From positions 20,785,001 through 20,849,000 of the forward strand of contig NC_059351.1 in the NCBI RefSeq assembly GCF_019703515.2: 64,000 nt of DNA, read 5' to 3'. Made by a program: the position numbers and the translations under genes. How positions within the stretch are numbered: the first letter of the stretch is position 1; every line of letters begins with the position of its first letter. The notes below the pieces were generated by a model. The model saw nothing but the letters and a program-made list of their open reading frames with translations, made no database searches and was not told where the DNA came from. Of the stretch, positions 10,607 to 21,828 are shown piece after piece. The stretch is from Myxocyprinus asiaticus (lineage: Eukaryota > Chordata > Actinopteri > Cypriniformes > Catostomidae).

Positions 10607-11041
10607 ATTTTTTTTCCTCCCCGATTTTGGAATGCCAAATTCCCAATGCACTCTAAGTCCTCGTGGTGGCGTAGTGACTCGCTTCAATCCGGGTGGCTGT
10701 GGACGAATCTCAGTTGCCTCCGTGTCTGAGACCGTCAATCTATGCATCTTATCACGTGGCATGTTGAGCATGTTACCGTGGAGACCTAGCACGTGTGGAG
10801 GCTTTATGCTATTCTCCGCAGCATCCATGCACAACTCACCACGTGCCCCACCGAGAGCGAGAACCACATTATGGTGACCACGAAGAGGTTAACCCAACGT
10901 GACTCTACCCACCCTAGCAACCGGGCCAATTTGATTGCTTAGGAAGCCTGACTGGAGTCACTCAGCACACCCTGGATTTAACCTGGCGACTCCAGGTTTG
11001 GTAGTCAGCGTCTTTATTTGCTGAGCTACCCAAACCCCCAA
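10607..11041 (-). mobile_element. tRNA-head SINE, full-length copy
   Basis: On the - strand the copy begins GGGTTTGGGTAGCTCAGC (polymerase III box A type), has a box B-like element, a long tRNA-unrelated body and an A-rich tail at 10607-10620. It is bounded by a 12-bp target duplication AAATAGTACTTT (10595-10606 and 11042-11053). Other copies lie at 13081-13492, 15268-15490, 15700-18640, 44868-45277 and 58156-58554. It is not a functional tRNA gene. Confidence 0.88.
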
Positions 11042-11053
11042 AAATAGTACTTT

Positions 11054-12000
11054 GATACATACTATGGCTGCGTCCGAAACCAGGAAAATGCTGCTTTGGT
11101 GGCTGTATAAGGAGGCAGGATGAAAATAAGGTTCTTAAGACTTCCAGTCATTAAAAACAGCTGTCAGTTAAGCATTTAACTGATTAGGCAGCAAGTCAGC
11201 TGCTTAGGTTTTCGTATGCAGCCTATATTTCTCAATGATTATCCATGATGTATCATGATATTAACATGGTACTCCAAGGTATGTCTAAAACATGCTAATG
11301 CCTTAGTACTTTAAGTGTTTTGAAAGGTCTTTACCTATGCTGAATTAAAGAAGACCTTCGTTGCTGGCAAACAATATAATGTACTTGGGTTTTGTTTCAG
11401 TTGAATGAAGTATAAATATTTCAGCGCTCTATTTGTTCTCTGTATTTTTAAATATTTTGTTACTGTTTTACAGAGTGAGAAGACTATCCAGACTATTCCA
11501 TTCATGAGCGAGCGAACTGATTTAGTCTGTTTTGCCAACACTTTCGAACAATTCATAGAAAATAATTGACTCAGAAGGTACAAAAATGGAATGACGACAG
11601 AAACTACACGACAGGCGACATGATTGCTGAAGTTTAGTGAGGTAAAATGTTAATCAGGTCATATGGTAATATCACTCTTCAGACAAGGATTTATTAAAAA
11701 CTTGCTTGTGCCCCAGTAAACAAAAGAGCCCTAGCAGAGCCTTAGACCTAGTCGGCTTAGATGCCATATTTAATTTAAAAATCACTGTGCCAAAAATTCC
11801 AGTGAACATTAAACTCCTGAAAATATAGGTTGTGAAAATGTGATTTAAAACCAGCCTGATCTCGTGAATATTACGTGACAGTGGCGACATTTTTGCAAAG
11901 TGAGATTATGTGCCTTATCACACATTTCGCTGCAGTTTCCCAGTGAAATGTCCAGCGGGGGGCACCAAAAGCAAGTGAAATGGACTTGTAATCAGACAAG
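11054..12000. other. Intergenic, no gene seen
   Basis: Short open frames on the - strand at 11335-11583 and 11672-11890 lack domains, splice context and codon character. No element ends recognised. Confidence 0.4.
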
Positions 12001-12560
12001 GGGCCGGATTCACGAAACATTCTTAAGAAGAAATTTCTTCTTAACTACCATTTTCTTCTTAATTTCTAAAATAAGAAAAAAGTTACGAATATTTTGTATT
12101 CCCGAAAAATTTCTTAAGAAAGTTCTTATCTTTTCCTTAAGATTATTCTTAAGAAAAAACTTAAGAAGCATTTTCGTAAAAATCATTGTAAGTAACAACT
12201 TAAAGTTAGGATAACCTCACAGTTGTCTTAAATCCCAAAAGGTAAAATGTTTAAGGAATTTACTGGGTTTTCATGTTGAGTCTCAAGTCACAATGGGTTG
12301 TTTACGTAGAAATTATATTTTAGACCAGAAAATGTTTTTGACTGTTGTGTTTAATTATATTTCTATTTTCAGCTTGTAAACCATGTAAATGTTATCACCA
12401 AATTCAAACAATAAATTTTGTGTTGAATCTTATTAATGTGGTGACCAATCATGCTAATTCAAATGGATGTGCTGCATAGCGCTGTCTTTCTGCGATCTTT
12501 AGAGTTCATAGAAACATAATAATTATAACATTAGAAAGCTGAGACTTTCTTTTTCACACA

Positions 12561-12742
12561 CCATCCACATCTCAATCGGAGTTGGGCACAGCAGAGACAG
12601 CCTCCGCCACCTTTTCCCATTTACCCGATCGTACTTTCCGACATGATATTATTATCAAGCTTCCCAAGGAGAACGTTTTCCTTGCAGTAATTTCCTCAAC
12701 AAGAACATCCAGCTCTTGTAGATTTTGTTTCTTTTCCTCCAT
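12561..12742 (-). pseudogene. Myb/SANT-like DNA-binding fragment of a Harbinger element
   Basis: From an ATG at 12742 the - strand reads an open frame with LDVLVEEITARK followed by GKWEKVAEAVSAVPNSD, then a stop (12572-12574) and DVDGV. Acidic VEEI plus W-containing GKWEKVAEAV segments match the first and second helices of Myb/SANT-like domains of fish Harbinger elements, which recruit the transposase to its ends. The stop and truncated third helix mark it as decayed. Assignment rests on motif resemblance only. Confidence 0.6.
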
Positions 12743-13080
12743 GTCAAATTAAAAGTTATCAAATGGTTAGCAGCAAGTAAATTCTCCTATGATGGTTAAT
12801 GTCGTTAAACTAACACATCTCATGCACTTTACATTCAAAAAAATGATCGCGGTGCTTGCTACTTAAAAAAAAAAAAAAAAAAAGTTAATAGATAAATTTA
12901 TCATTACAATTTACCAGTGTTGAAGTATTGGATTTGTTGTAGGCTATTTGACAAGGCAACTCCATGAGCAGGCTGATGAGACAATGTCAAAGCCTGTCTT
13001 TTTGTTCTGAAGAAAACAATTAAGATGTTCTTAAGAAAACATTTGAGAACTTCTTAAGAATTTTTCAAGAATTACACTTA

Positions 13081-13492
13081 GGGGGGCCTGGGTAGCTCAG
13101 CGAGTAAAGATGCTGACCCTTGGAGTCGCGAGTTCAAATCCAGGGCGTGCTGAGTGACTCCAGCCAGGTCTCCAAAGCAACCAAATTGGCCCGGTTGCTA
13201 GGGAGGGTAGAGTCACATGGGGTAACATCAATGTGGTTCACTCTTGGTGGGGCACATGGTGAGTTGTGTGTGGATGCCACGGAAAATAGCTTGAAGCCTC
13301 CACACGTGCTATGTCTCTGCAGTAACGTGCTCAACAAGCCACGTGATAAGATGCATAGATTGACGGTCTCAGACGCAGAGGCAACTGAGATTCATCATCC
13401 GCCACCCGGATTGAGGCGAGTCACTACACCACCACGAGGATTTAGAGCGCATTGGGAATTGGGCATTCCAAATTGGGGAGAAAAGAAAAAAA
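13081..13492 (+). mobile_element. tRNA-head SINE, full-length copy
   Basis: Starts GGGGGGCCTGGGTAGCTCAG (box A), with a box B-like GAGTTCAAATC near 13130, and ends in an A-rich tail. Bounded by a 14-bp target duplication with one mismatch (AAGAATTACACTTA at 13067-13080, AAGAATTGCACTTA at 13493-13506). A 144-codon open frame runs through it (13120-13554), but it is SINE sequence and not conserved in the other copies. Confidence 0.88.
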
Positions 13493-13576
13493 AAGAATTG
13501 CACTTAGGAACGTTCTTACAAACTTCTTATAATGTATCATCATTTTTTTCTTAAGAACATTTTCGTGAATCCAGCA

Positions 13577-14559
13577 CAAGGTTTTTAAGGTAAGTATTAG
13601 ATGGAGGTTTCAATGAGTAAAATGTACCTCCCTAACCTAAAATGTTTGCCTAGACATAACCAACTAAAGCAAATGAGAGGTAAAAAAAAATCCTTTCCCT
13701 AAACCAACACATAAACCTAAACGACAGAGAAGGTTACTCCATGTGTGCAAAACCAAAATGCAAAATAAAAAAGCGCATTTTCTGAAACAACCATGACATT
13801 TCTTGTTGTTTCTATGAGGCTTCCTTCTCACCTGTCAGTCTGCATGTTTCTGTGAGTTCAAAGTACAACACTATCAAGTTAACTACCATGCAAGCTCGTT
13901 GGAATGTGTAAAGTAGGTGAGTCTTTAATACAAGTGTTAAAATGTATAGTTTTTTTTTTTTTTTAAATGATGCATTATAGTAAGTGTTTTGATATAATAT
14001 CGTAGCAGTGTGTAAGTAATAGAGTGAAAATTAAGAGTTAATAAAGTCATAATCAGCCGTTGTAGTCGTGATTTGTGTGAAAGTGGAAAAAAAAAAATAA
14101 TAAAAAAATAATAATAATAATAATAATAAAAAACCCGAGCAGTTGTTGTAGCGCCTCTAGTGTTCATTTCACCAGGAAACTGATCACAAATCAGTTTGCA
14201 AAAATGTTGTTACACAAGAACATTCATTCTATGAGACTAAGTTCTTACCAGATTTAGATTAGCACATATTTAACAAACTACTATCCCTCACAACCTCGAA
14301 CATTTTAATATTGCAACTAAATACACACTCTTCCTTAAACATAAAAAAATAATAAAATAATAATAATAATAAAAAAATCAAAATCTTTGTTGAATTCAAA
14401 TAAACGTAATTTTCATGATATGTTAACTAAACAAATATTCCAGTTTTTGTCTCAATTAACATGAGGTCATAAAATGCATAATAATTATAAAAGTATTGCT
14501 GTTTTAAATAGTTTCAAATGGAGGACTCTCATATTTGCGTCTGATTGTCATTCTATTGA
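13577..14559. other. Intergenic, AT-rich, upstream of ptgfrn
   Basis: Contains poly(T) (13950-13963), an ATT/AAT microsatellite-like run (14085-14135) and another at 14343-14375. No exon or complete element seen. Confidence 0.45.
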
Positions 14560-14844
14560 ACGCAACGATTCCAGCAGAAAGTGCCCCTCCTCCTGTCACT
14601 CGTAGGGAATTCCAGCTTCACTTCCGTCATTCAGTCCCTCCAAGAGCGAGAAACACGGGAGCGCACGTTGGAAATGCTTCTGTCATCTCACGGTCGCGTT
14701 TACATTAACAGCTTGACGTCATCTCACCAAGGGTCTCCGGATCGCAAGTGCATTCCTAAACCTGTCTGTCTCTCGTGCAGTCCGCGTTAAGCTCATTTCA
14801 GGAATAAACCAAAGCAATACACGGACTGCACGCGCCTTCACGAC
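14560..14844 (+). promoter_or_regulatory. ptgfrn: ptgfrn 5' UTR / promoter-proximal region
   Basis: This stretch is richer in G+C and CpG than its surroundings (for example ACGGGAGCGCACG and CACGGTCGCG) and lies immediately 5' of the start codon. No clear TATA box was seen, fitting a CpG-type promoter. The transcription start is not determinable from sequence. Confidence 0.5.
14714..14721. promoter_or_regulatory. Perfect CRE palindrome TGACGTCA
   Basis: The full consensus cAMP-response element lies 123 bases upstream of the ptgfrn ATG, within the CpG-richer segment. CREB/ATF proteins bind this sequence. Whether it is promoter or 5' UTR depends on the start site; function is inference. Confidence 0.45.
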
Positions 14845-14887
14845 ATGGGAAAGACTCGAGCCCTGATCCTGTTGTGTGCCGCTGTCG
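14845..14887 (+). CDS. ptgfrn: ptgfrn exon 1: signal peptide
   Basis: ATG at 14845 opens MGKTRALILLCAAV, then a G before the donor GTGAGT at 14888 (phase 1). Joined to exon 2 it gives a basic n-region, a hydrophobic core and a likely cleavage after GLCHC, leaving RVVTVP as the mature N-terminus, which parallels human RVVRVP. No earlier in-frame ATG adjoins. This routes the protein to the secretory pathway. Confidence 0.85.
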
Positions 14888-15267
14888 GTGAGTTTTGAGG
14901 TTTTGGAACAATTGAGATTTATTAAAAATGTAATTGTAACAACAACTGTAAACCGTTGAACAGAGAGAATTTGTCTTGATTCGCAAGTCAGTTCACCTCA
15001 TTTATTTTTTTAATATCAAATGTATTGCTTAATATGACCAAATCAATATGATTACATTAGATTACATCAATAAAGTCGTTTTTAAGGTTCAACTCATTTA
15101 GAAATAACTCCTTAAAGGAATGTTCTGGGTTCAATACAAGTTAAGCATTTGTGGCATGATGTTGATTACCACAGTAAATTATTTTGACTCTCCCCTCCTT
15201 TTCTTTAAAAAAAGCAAACATTTTGGTTCCAGTGAGGCACTTACAATGGAAGTGAATGGGGCCAAAT

Positions 15268-15490
15268 TTTTTTATTTTTAATTTTTTTACCCAATTTGGA
15301 ATGCCCAATTCCCAGTGCACTTTTAAGTCCTCATGGTCGTGTAGTGATTCGCCTCAATCCGGGTGGCGGAGGATGAATTCCAGTTGCCTCCGCGTCTGAG
15401 ACCATCAACCCGCGCATCTTATCTAGCGAACTAGCGAACTCCAGGGGTGGTAGCCAGCGTCTTTTACCACTGAGCTACCCAGGCCCCCAG
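15268..15490 (-). mobile_element. tRNA-head SINE with internal deletion
   Basis: Both ends of the SINE are present (GGGGGCCTGGGTAGCTCAG on the - strand at 15470-15488; A-rich tail at 15268-15290), but about half of the body is missing around 15425. Target duplication TGGGGCCAA / TGGAGCCAA (15259-15267 and 15491-15499), one mismatch. Confidence 0.82.
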
Positions 15491-16199
15491 TGGAGCCAAT
15501 TTTTAAAGGTTAAAATTCTCACTTTTTCAAACGTATAGCCACAAGACATGAACAATATGCATGAAAACATGATTTTAGTGTGATAAAGTCGTTTACTAAC
15601 CTTTTCTGTGTAAAGTTATAACCAAATTTACAACTTCGTTACCATTACAATGTAGTGTCAACAAACACTAAAATCCTAAAACGACTGTAAAAATGACAAG
15701 AAATTATTTATTTATTTATTTTTCTCCACTTTTCTCCCTAATTTGGAATGCCCAATTCCCAATGCACTATAAGTCCTTGTGGTGGTGTAGTGACTCGCCT
15801 TAATCTGGGTGGCGGAGGACGAATCTCAGTTGCCTCCGCGTTTGAGACCGTTAATCCGTGCATCTTATCATGTGGCTTGTTGAGCACGTTACCGCAGAGA
15901 CGTAGTGCATGTGGAGGCCCACGCTATTCTCCGCGGCATCCACGCACAACTCACCACGCACCCCACCGAGAGCAGGAACCACATTATAGCAACCACAAGG
16001 AGGTTACCCCATGTGACTCTACCCACCCTAGCAACTGGGCCAGTTTGGTTGCTAAGGAGACCTGGATGGAGTCACTCAGTACGCCCTGGATTTGAACTCG
16101 CGACTCCAGGGGTGGTAGTCAGTGTATTTACTCTCTGTTCCCACGTCTATCTGTCAGTGGATTATCAGCTTTCTGACAGACAGGCAGCAAGCAGCTTGT

Positions 16200-16690
16200 G
16201 AGACAGGGGAAATTCACTTCCAGCACCTGCACAATCGGCACTGGTAACCCCCAGGGATGTGTGCTCTCCCCACTACTCCCTCTACACCAATGACTGCATT
16301 GCCAAGGACCCCTCTGTCAAGCTCCTGAAGTTTGCAGATGACACCACTGTCATCGGCCTCATCCGAGATGATGATGAGTCTGCATACAGAAGAGAGGTTA
16401 AACAGCTGGCTGTCTGGTGCTGTCAAAACAACTTTGAGCTGAACACACTCAAAATGGTGGAAATGATTGTGGACTTTAGGAGGAACCCCCCAACATTGTC
16501 CCCCCTCACCATTCTAAACAGCACTGTGGCAGCAGAGGTTGTACTTCCTTTGCCAGTTGAGGAAGTTCAACCTGCCACAGGTGCTGCTGATACGGTCATT
16601 GAGTCTGTCCTCTGCACTTCAATAACTGTCTGGTTTGGTTCAGCTATGAAATCAGACATCAGAAGGCTACAAAGGACAGTTCGGACTGCT
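16200..16690 (+). pseudogene. Reverse transcriptase C-terminal fragment of LINE
   Basis: Translation shows the catalytic FADDTTVIG block (about 16330-16356), followed by the downstream LAVWCCQNNFELN and VDFRRNP segments of non-LTR reverse transcriptases, and the later SITVWFGSAM and LQRTVRTAERN segments. The preceding GNPQGCVLSP motif is in a different frame, so at least one frameshift is present, and the N-terminal half is absent. The enzyme would copy LINE RNA at a nicked target. Dead copy. Confidence 0.75.
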
Positions 16691-16775
16691 GAGAGGAATA
16701 TTGGTTTTATATATATATATATGTATATGTGTATATGTATATATATGTATGTGTACGTGTGTGTGTATATATGTA

Positions 16776-18405
16776 CAGTGCATCCGGAAAGTATTCACAG
16801 CGCTTCACTTTTTCCACATTTTGTTATGTTACAGCCTTATTCCAAAATGGATTAAATTCATTATTTTCCTCAAAATTCTACAAACAATACCCCATAATGA
16901 CAACATGAAAGAAGTTTGTTTGAAATCTTTGCAAATTTATTAAAAATAAAAAAGCGAAAAAAATTACGTATATAAGTATTCACAGCCTTTGCTATGACAC
17001 TCAAAATTGAGCTCAGGTGCATCCTGTTTCCACTGATCATCCTTGAGATGTTTCTACAACTTGATTGGAGTCCACCTGTGATAAATTCAGTTGATTGGAC
17101 ATGATTTGGAAAGGCACACACCTGTCTATATAAGGTCCCACAGTTAACAGTGCATGTCAGAGCACAAACCAAGCTATGAAGTCCAAGGAATTGTCTGTAG
17201 ACCTCCGAGACAGGATTGTATCGAGGCACGGACTGGGGAAGGGTACAGAAAAATTTCTGCAGCATTGAAGGTCCCAATGAGCACAGTGGCCTCCATCATC
17301 CGTAAATGGAAGAAGTTTGGAACCACCAGGACTCTTCCTAGAGCTGGCCGCCCGGCCAAACTGAGTGATCGGGGAGAAGGGCCTTAGTCAGGGAGGTGAC
17401 CAAGAACCCGATGGTCACTCTGACAGAGCTCCAGCGTTTCTCTGTGGAGAGAGAGAACCTTCCAGAACAACAACCATCTCTGCAGCACTCCACCAATCAG
17501 GCCTTTATGGTAGAGTGGCCAGACGGAAGCCACTCCTCAGTAAAAGGCACATGACAGCCTGCCTGGAGTTTGCCAAAAGGCACCTGAAGGACTCTCAGAC
17601 CATGAGAACAAAGATTGAACTCTTTGGCCTGAATGGCAAGCATCATGTCTGGAGGAAACCAGGCACCGCTCATCACCTGGCCAATACCATCCCTAAAGTG
17701 AAGCATGGTGGTGGCAGCATCATGCTGTGGGGATGTTTTTCAGCAGCAGGAACTGGGAGACTAGCCTGGATCGAGGGAAAGATGAATGCAGCAAAGTACA
17801 GAGACATCCTTGATGAAAACCTGCTCCAGAGCGCTCTGGACCTCAGACTGGGGTGAAGGTTCATCTTCCAACAGGACAACGACCCTAAGCACACAGCCAA
17901 GATAACAAAGGAGTGGCTCCAGGACAACTCCGTGAATGTCCTTGAGTGGCCCAGCCAGAGCCCAGACTTGAACCCGATTGAACATCTTTGGAGAGATCTG
18001 AAAATGGCTGTGCACTGACACTCCCCATCCAACCTGATGGAGCTTGAGAGGTCCTGCAAAGAAGAATGGGAGAAACTGCCCAAAAATAGGTGTGCCAAGC
18101 TTGTAGCATCATACTCAAAAAGACTTGAGGCTGTAATTGGTGCCAAAGGTGCTTCAACAAAGTATTGAGCAAAGGCTGTGAATACTTGTGTACATGTGAA
18201 TTATTATTATTATTATTTTTTTTTATTTGTTTTATTTTTTTAATAAATTTGCAAAGATTTCAAACAAACTTCTTTCACGTTGTCATTATGGGGTATTGTT
18301 TGTAGAATTGAGGAAAATAATTAATTTAATCCATTTTGGAATAAGGCTGTAACATAACAAAATGCGGAGAAAGTGAAGCGCTGTGAATACTTTCCGGATG
18401 CACTG
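16776..18405 (+). mobile_element. Tc1-type transposon with long inverted repeats
   Basis: Flanked by TA (16774-16775 and 18406-18407). The ends begin CAGTGCATCCGGAAAGTATT and are inverted copies of each other for about 200 bases, including TACCCCATAATGACAACATG at the inner part. It lies in a TA/TG microsatellite inside the LINE tail and is the innermost and youngest layer of the nest. Confidence 0.9.
17176..18168 (+). pseudogene. Tc1 transposase, inactivated
   Basis: From ATG 17176 (MKSKELSVDLR) the paired-like DNA-binding region is broken by frameshifts. The catalytic part reads [11 protein letters not shown], then [25 protein letters not shown] and [11 protein letters not shown], ending GASTKY at TGA 18166-18168. 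The stretch that should hold WSDETK with the first catalytic Asp is missing: TMRTKI runs directly into ELFGLN, a deletion of about 8 codons. In-frame stops occur near 17854 and 18016. The second Asp and the Glu of the DDE triad remain. Confidence 0.85.
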
Positions 18406-18918
18406 TATATGTGTGTGTGTATATATATTTTGTATTCTATATATATACCTTTTTTCTTTTCAATATTTATCTATTTTTTTTTTTTTTATTCAATTAATTA
18501 TTTTTTAAAAGTCTTGTTGCTGTTTTTGTATTGTTGTGTACTGGAAGCTCCTGTCACCAAGACAAATTCCTTGTATGTGTAAGCATACTTGGCAATAAAG
18601 CTCATTCTGATTTACTCGCTGAGCTACACAGGCCCCCCTTAAAAATGACAATTTAAACAACTTTACAGCTAAAAAGTTTTAACAGAAGAATTAATGGAAG
18701 TGCTTTTATAAAATTATAAGCTTCACATTTCTGTGTTTAAACCCTCAAAAAATTGGTGACATTCACTTTCATTGTAAGTGCCTCACTGTAACCTTGGTCT
18801 TTTTTTTTTTTTAAAGAAAAGGAGGGATGAGTCACTTTTTTTTTTGTGGTAATCAACATTATGCCACAAATGCTGTCGATTGAGCTCAACTTGTATTAAA
18901 CCTGGAACATTCCTTTAA

Positions 18919-20020
18919 GATAACACCTCTTCACTCTTTTAACAGTTTATCAACCTGTATCAAAAGTATCAAGCTGCTTTCCACAGGTTCTAAATCATTA
19001 GATTTTAATTTATTACATTTTTTTTCATTTCTATGGTCAAAATATATGATAGCCTACCTACCTCAATGGAAGTATTTGCATAGTATAGTACAGTTTTGTA
19101 AAGCTTAGGCTAATATACTGTATGTTTACATATAAAATGAGAACAAACCAAACCTTTCAATTATTTTAGAATAGTTCTATGATTTCTTGCCATTTTTTTT
19201 ATATGCACAGTCAAACTGTATAGTAGCCTTCCTAAATGGATGTATATTATTTCTATACTAAAGTATAGTATAGTGTAGATTTGCATATTAAATTGGATCT
19301 AACCAGACCTTTTAATCATTGTAGAATAGTTCTACCTTGATTCTTTAAAAGTTTAGAATTTGCAGGATCAAAATAGAGAAGCATATCAAAACTATAATAT
19401 AGAGTTGCACATTAAGTGAGATCTAACTACACCTTCGAATCATTATTTGATTTCTCAGGATTTGTAGATTTGCATGGTCAAAATGTATAACCTAATGAAA
19501 CCCCTGTAAATATATTTAATGCATATTAATACAGTAAGATAATACACATAGATGTCCACCACAAAAAATAAAATAAAAAAATAAATAAATCAATGTCAGT
19601 TTCTTAGTATCTGTTTTTATGCATATGTATGTCATAATGTGAATTACTCTGACAGCATTTCAAATCCTGATTTGGTTCAGCATGAGATGGTCACATGCTT
19701 GTGTTTTTGTGCATTTATTTATTTGCATATATGCATATGTTCAGTATTTACCAACTATGGACTAAACCTGTGCACTATAAACAAAAACTGTTGTTATACC
19801 AAATGGGGAATACTGTATATCACCTTTCTTTCTTGCTTGCTATGCATATTCAACATCTTTTATAGACCAGTCTCTGATGTATAACACTCCTGTTATTTTC
19901 TACACTTGTTTTCCCATGCTAACAAGATTACCAATGCAATTTGATATATTTAAATAAGCAACAGAGAATAAATAAGTGTATGGCAAATAAGTTACTCAGT
20001 AGGTGCTTGAATCTGGACTG
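18919..20020 (+). other. ptgfrn intron 1, no element recognised
   Basis: AT-rich DNA with repeated short words (for example ATAGTTCTA and TAGAATAGTTCTA near 19150-19340), suggesting an old, diverged tandem duplication. No exon. Confidence 0.35.
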
Positions 20021-20024
20021 TTAA

Positions 20025-20060
20025 AGGAATGTTCTGGGTTCATTTACAAGTCAAAGAGAT
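20025..20060 (+). repeat. MITE family 1 left-end fragment
   Basis: TTAA (20021-20024) followed by AGGAATGTTCTGGGTTCATT matches the terminus of the element at 2774-3286; similarity fades soon after. Confidence 0.65.
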
Positions 20061-20514
20061 ACAGTAGTATAACACCCCTCCCCCCGCCAAAACAATTCTA
20101 ATCAGTCATCATTTACTCACCTTCATGTTGTACCAAATCCACATGACTTTATACTGTGGAATAGAAGCTCTATTGACAGCATCTGAAGTATTAATTATCT
20201 GTGTGTCAACAACCCACATTGCCCCCCTAGATTTCTGATCTTTCCTTGTGCCACCTAAAACTTCTGACACACACAATCAAGGGGTACCAACCCAAGTGAA
20301 ATTACCAAGGAGGAGGTGTGACAGAGATAAACAGTTGCCCACCCTAAAGTTCAAAATGCCCCCCAGAGATCACATCCTAGTGCCACTCCTGAGGTTAAAA
20401 TATTCAGAAGTTGTGAAGTTTGCATGTTGGATAATTAGTAGATTAAGAAGTTTTAAATGTATTCATGTAAAGTACAGTCCATAAATATGTAACTATTTGT
20501 GTTTGTTTACCAAG

Positions 20515-20880
20515 GTTTATGCCACTGCAGAGTGGTGACGGTGCCTAAGGGCCCCCTGCTCCGTGTGGAGGGCGAGCTGCTGTCTCTTCGCTGTGATGTA
20601 TCAGACTACGAAGGCCCTAAAGAGCAGGAATTTGAATGGACAGTGACACGAGGGACTGAAACCGTCAATGTGATTTCAACATTTGACCCTACATTCCCGG
20701 ACCGCTCAATTAAGGACCGAATACGCAGTGGGGACATTAGTGTGATTCGACTGGGTGACAATGCAGTGGAACTAAGAATCAAAGATGCTCGGATTACAGA
20801 CAGCGCCACTTACAGATGCAGTACTCCAAGCACAGACTCAATTATTAATGGGAACTATAATGCTGCTGTCAAACTGCAAG
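20515..20880 (+). CDS. ptgfrn: ptgfrn exon 2: Ig V domain 1
   Basis: Acceptor TTTGTTTACCAAG ends at 20514; donor GTGGGT starts at 20881; 366 nt, phase 1 at both ends. It encodes the last residues of the signal peptide (GLCHC) and the first V-type Ig domain: first Cys in LSLRCDVSDYEGP, core Trp in EFEWTVTR, and second Cys in the DSATYRCSTPSTD motif (the D-x-A-x-Y-x-C of V domains). CDVSDYEGP and CSTPSTD closely parallel human PTGFRN (CNVSDYDGP, CSTPSTD), which is the basis for the gene name. Confidence 0.93.
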
Positions 20881-21828
20881 GTGGGTTTTTGTCTGTAAGG
20901 GTGTTTTTGAATGCATGTTTTTAGCCCTGCATTTGCTCTAAAATAGTATAATGCTAATAATTGACCCTTCGCTAAGCCCTGCCTTAAAAGCGCTTCTGAC
21001 CAATCCTGCGTTAGCAACTGTTGCCCTGCCGCCATTACTCTGACACACGTTTGCTATTTTCCAATGACAGCCTATGGAAGTAATGTGTGTTTGAGTACTT
21101 TTAAGTACTTTTTAATTTAAAAATAATTAAAAAAATTTAAAACATGTTGTTGCCATGTCATTTGTAATAGTAATAGTTATGGATTAAAGTGTGTCAGCCC
21201 TCATTCCCAAATAAACAAATAACATCTGCAACGACACCTACATTTGCTCCAAAGTAAATAAAAGCTAATAAATGAATGTTGATTATTTATGTATTGATTC
21301 AAGTCATAGTAAAAACGATTGTAAATAAACAGTTCACAGCATCAAAATGAGTGTTATGAGACGTTATAAACAGCTCTGTTCACTTACGCTAATGTTAGCA
21401 GATGTGTAATCGCTATTAAATTAAGTTTTTCTGTTTTCAAGTGACTGTAATAATGGTTTGCATTGATTCTGATTCACAGTCTCCACTGTTTTTAATCAAA
21501 TTATTATGTAATTTAACAAATTATTTTACAAAAAACTTCAGGTAAATATGCATTACAATGTCACTCTTTATACCAGCCCACGTAAAAATATTATCCATTC
21601 CGTTTATGAGAATATTTTGCCAAAAACCGTGTTGTTCACGGCAGTCTCCCATTCATTCAAATGGGGAGTTCTGCAGAGCTTATCAGAGCGAGCAACCATA
21701 ACCGAGGGGGTGGAGCTTAGCAAAGGGTCAGTTAGTAAGTTCAAGCTTCGTACTGCAAGAGGATGCGTGACCAATAGAAGAACGAAACGTCACAGCCTGA
21801 CCTCTTGGCTCAATACAAGGAATACATA

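Larger units (their letters stand above)
12002..13574 (-). mobile_element. PIF/Harbinger-like element with Myb/SANT remnant, interrupted by a SINE
   Basis: The left end GGCCGGATTCACGAAA...CTTAAGAAG and the right end CTTAAGAACATTTTCGTGAATCC are imperfect inverted repeats. The region is rich in CTTAAGAA words. It contains a degenerate Myb/SANT-like coding fragment on the - strand (12561-12742), typical of Harbinger elements. A complete SINE (13081-13492) is inserted near the right end. Target duplication not clear. Confidence 0.65.
16134..18609 (+). mobile_element. 5'-truncated LINE (CR1/L2-type) interrupted by Tc1
   Basis: The left piece (16134 to about 16770) ends a reverse transcriptase. 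The right piece (about 18520-18609) is a typical 3' tail ending GGCAATAAAGCTCATTCTGA. The 8-bp duplication ATTTACTC at both sides supports target-primed insertion into the SINE. A Tc1 element (16776-18405) and TA-rich repeats separate the two pieces. Confidence 0.8.
15700..18640 (-). mobile_element. tRNA-head SINE split by a LINE insertion
   Basis: The SINE body and tail lie at 15700-16133 and its tRNA-like head at 18610-18640 (- strand GGGGGGCCTGTGTAGCTCAG). The outer boundaries carry a perfect 11-bp duplication AAAAATGACAA (15689-15699 and 18641-18651). The break in the middle carries an 8-bp duplication ATTTACTC (16126-16133 and 18610-18617) made by the LINE. Confidence 0.85.
15116..18914. 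mobile_element. TTAA-flanked MITE family 1, expanded by nested insertions
   Basis: TTAA at 15112-15115 and 18915-18918 flank ends AGGAATGTTCTGGGTTCAAT and, on the other side, ACCTGGAACATTCCT. The element's own sequence is interrupted by SINE 1 (15268-15490) and SINE 2 (15700-18640). SINE 2 holds a LINE piece, which holds a Tc1 element. Removing these restores an element of roughly the size of the 513-bp copy at 2774-3286, somewhat longer. Confidence 0.85.

Noticed and set aside
13085..13150. tRNA gene (GGTAGCTCAG box A and GTTCAAATC box B)
   Set aside because: These are the tRNA-derived heads of SINE copies, followed by the SINE body and flanked by target duplications; the cloverleaf is degenerate. 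The same applies to the heads at 18615-18640 and 58156-58225.
13120..13554. 144-codon open frame
   Set aside because: It runs through the SINE body at 13081-13492; other SINE copies do not keep the frame and there is no domain or splice context.
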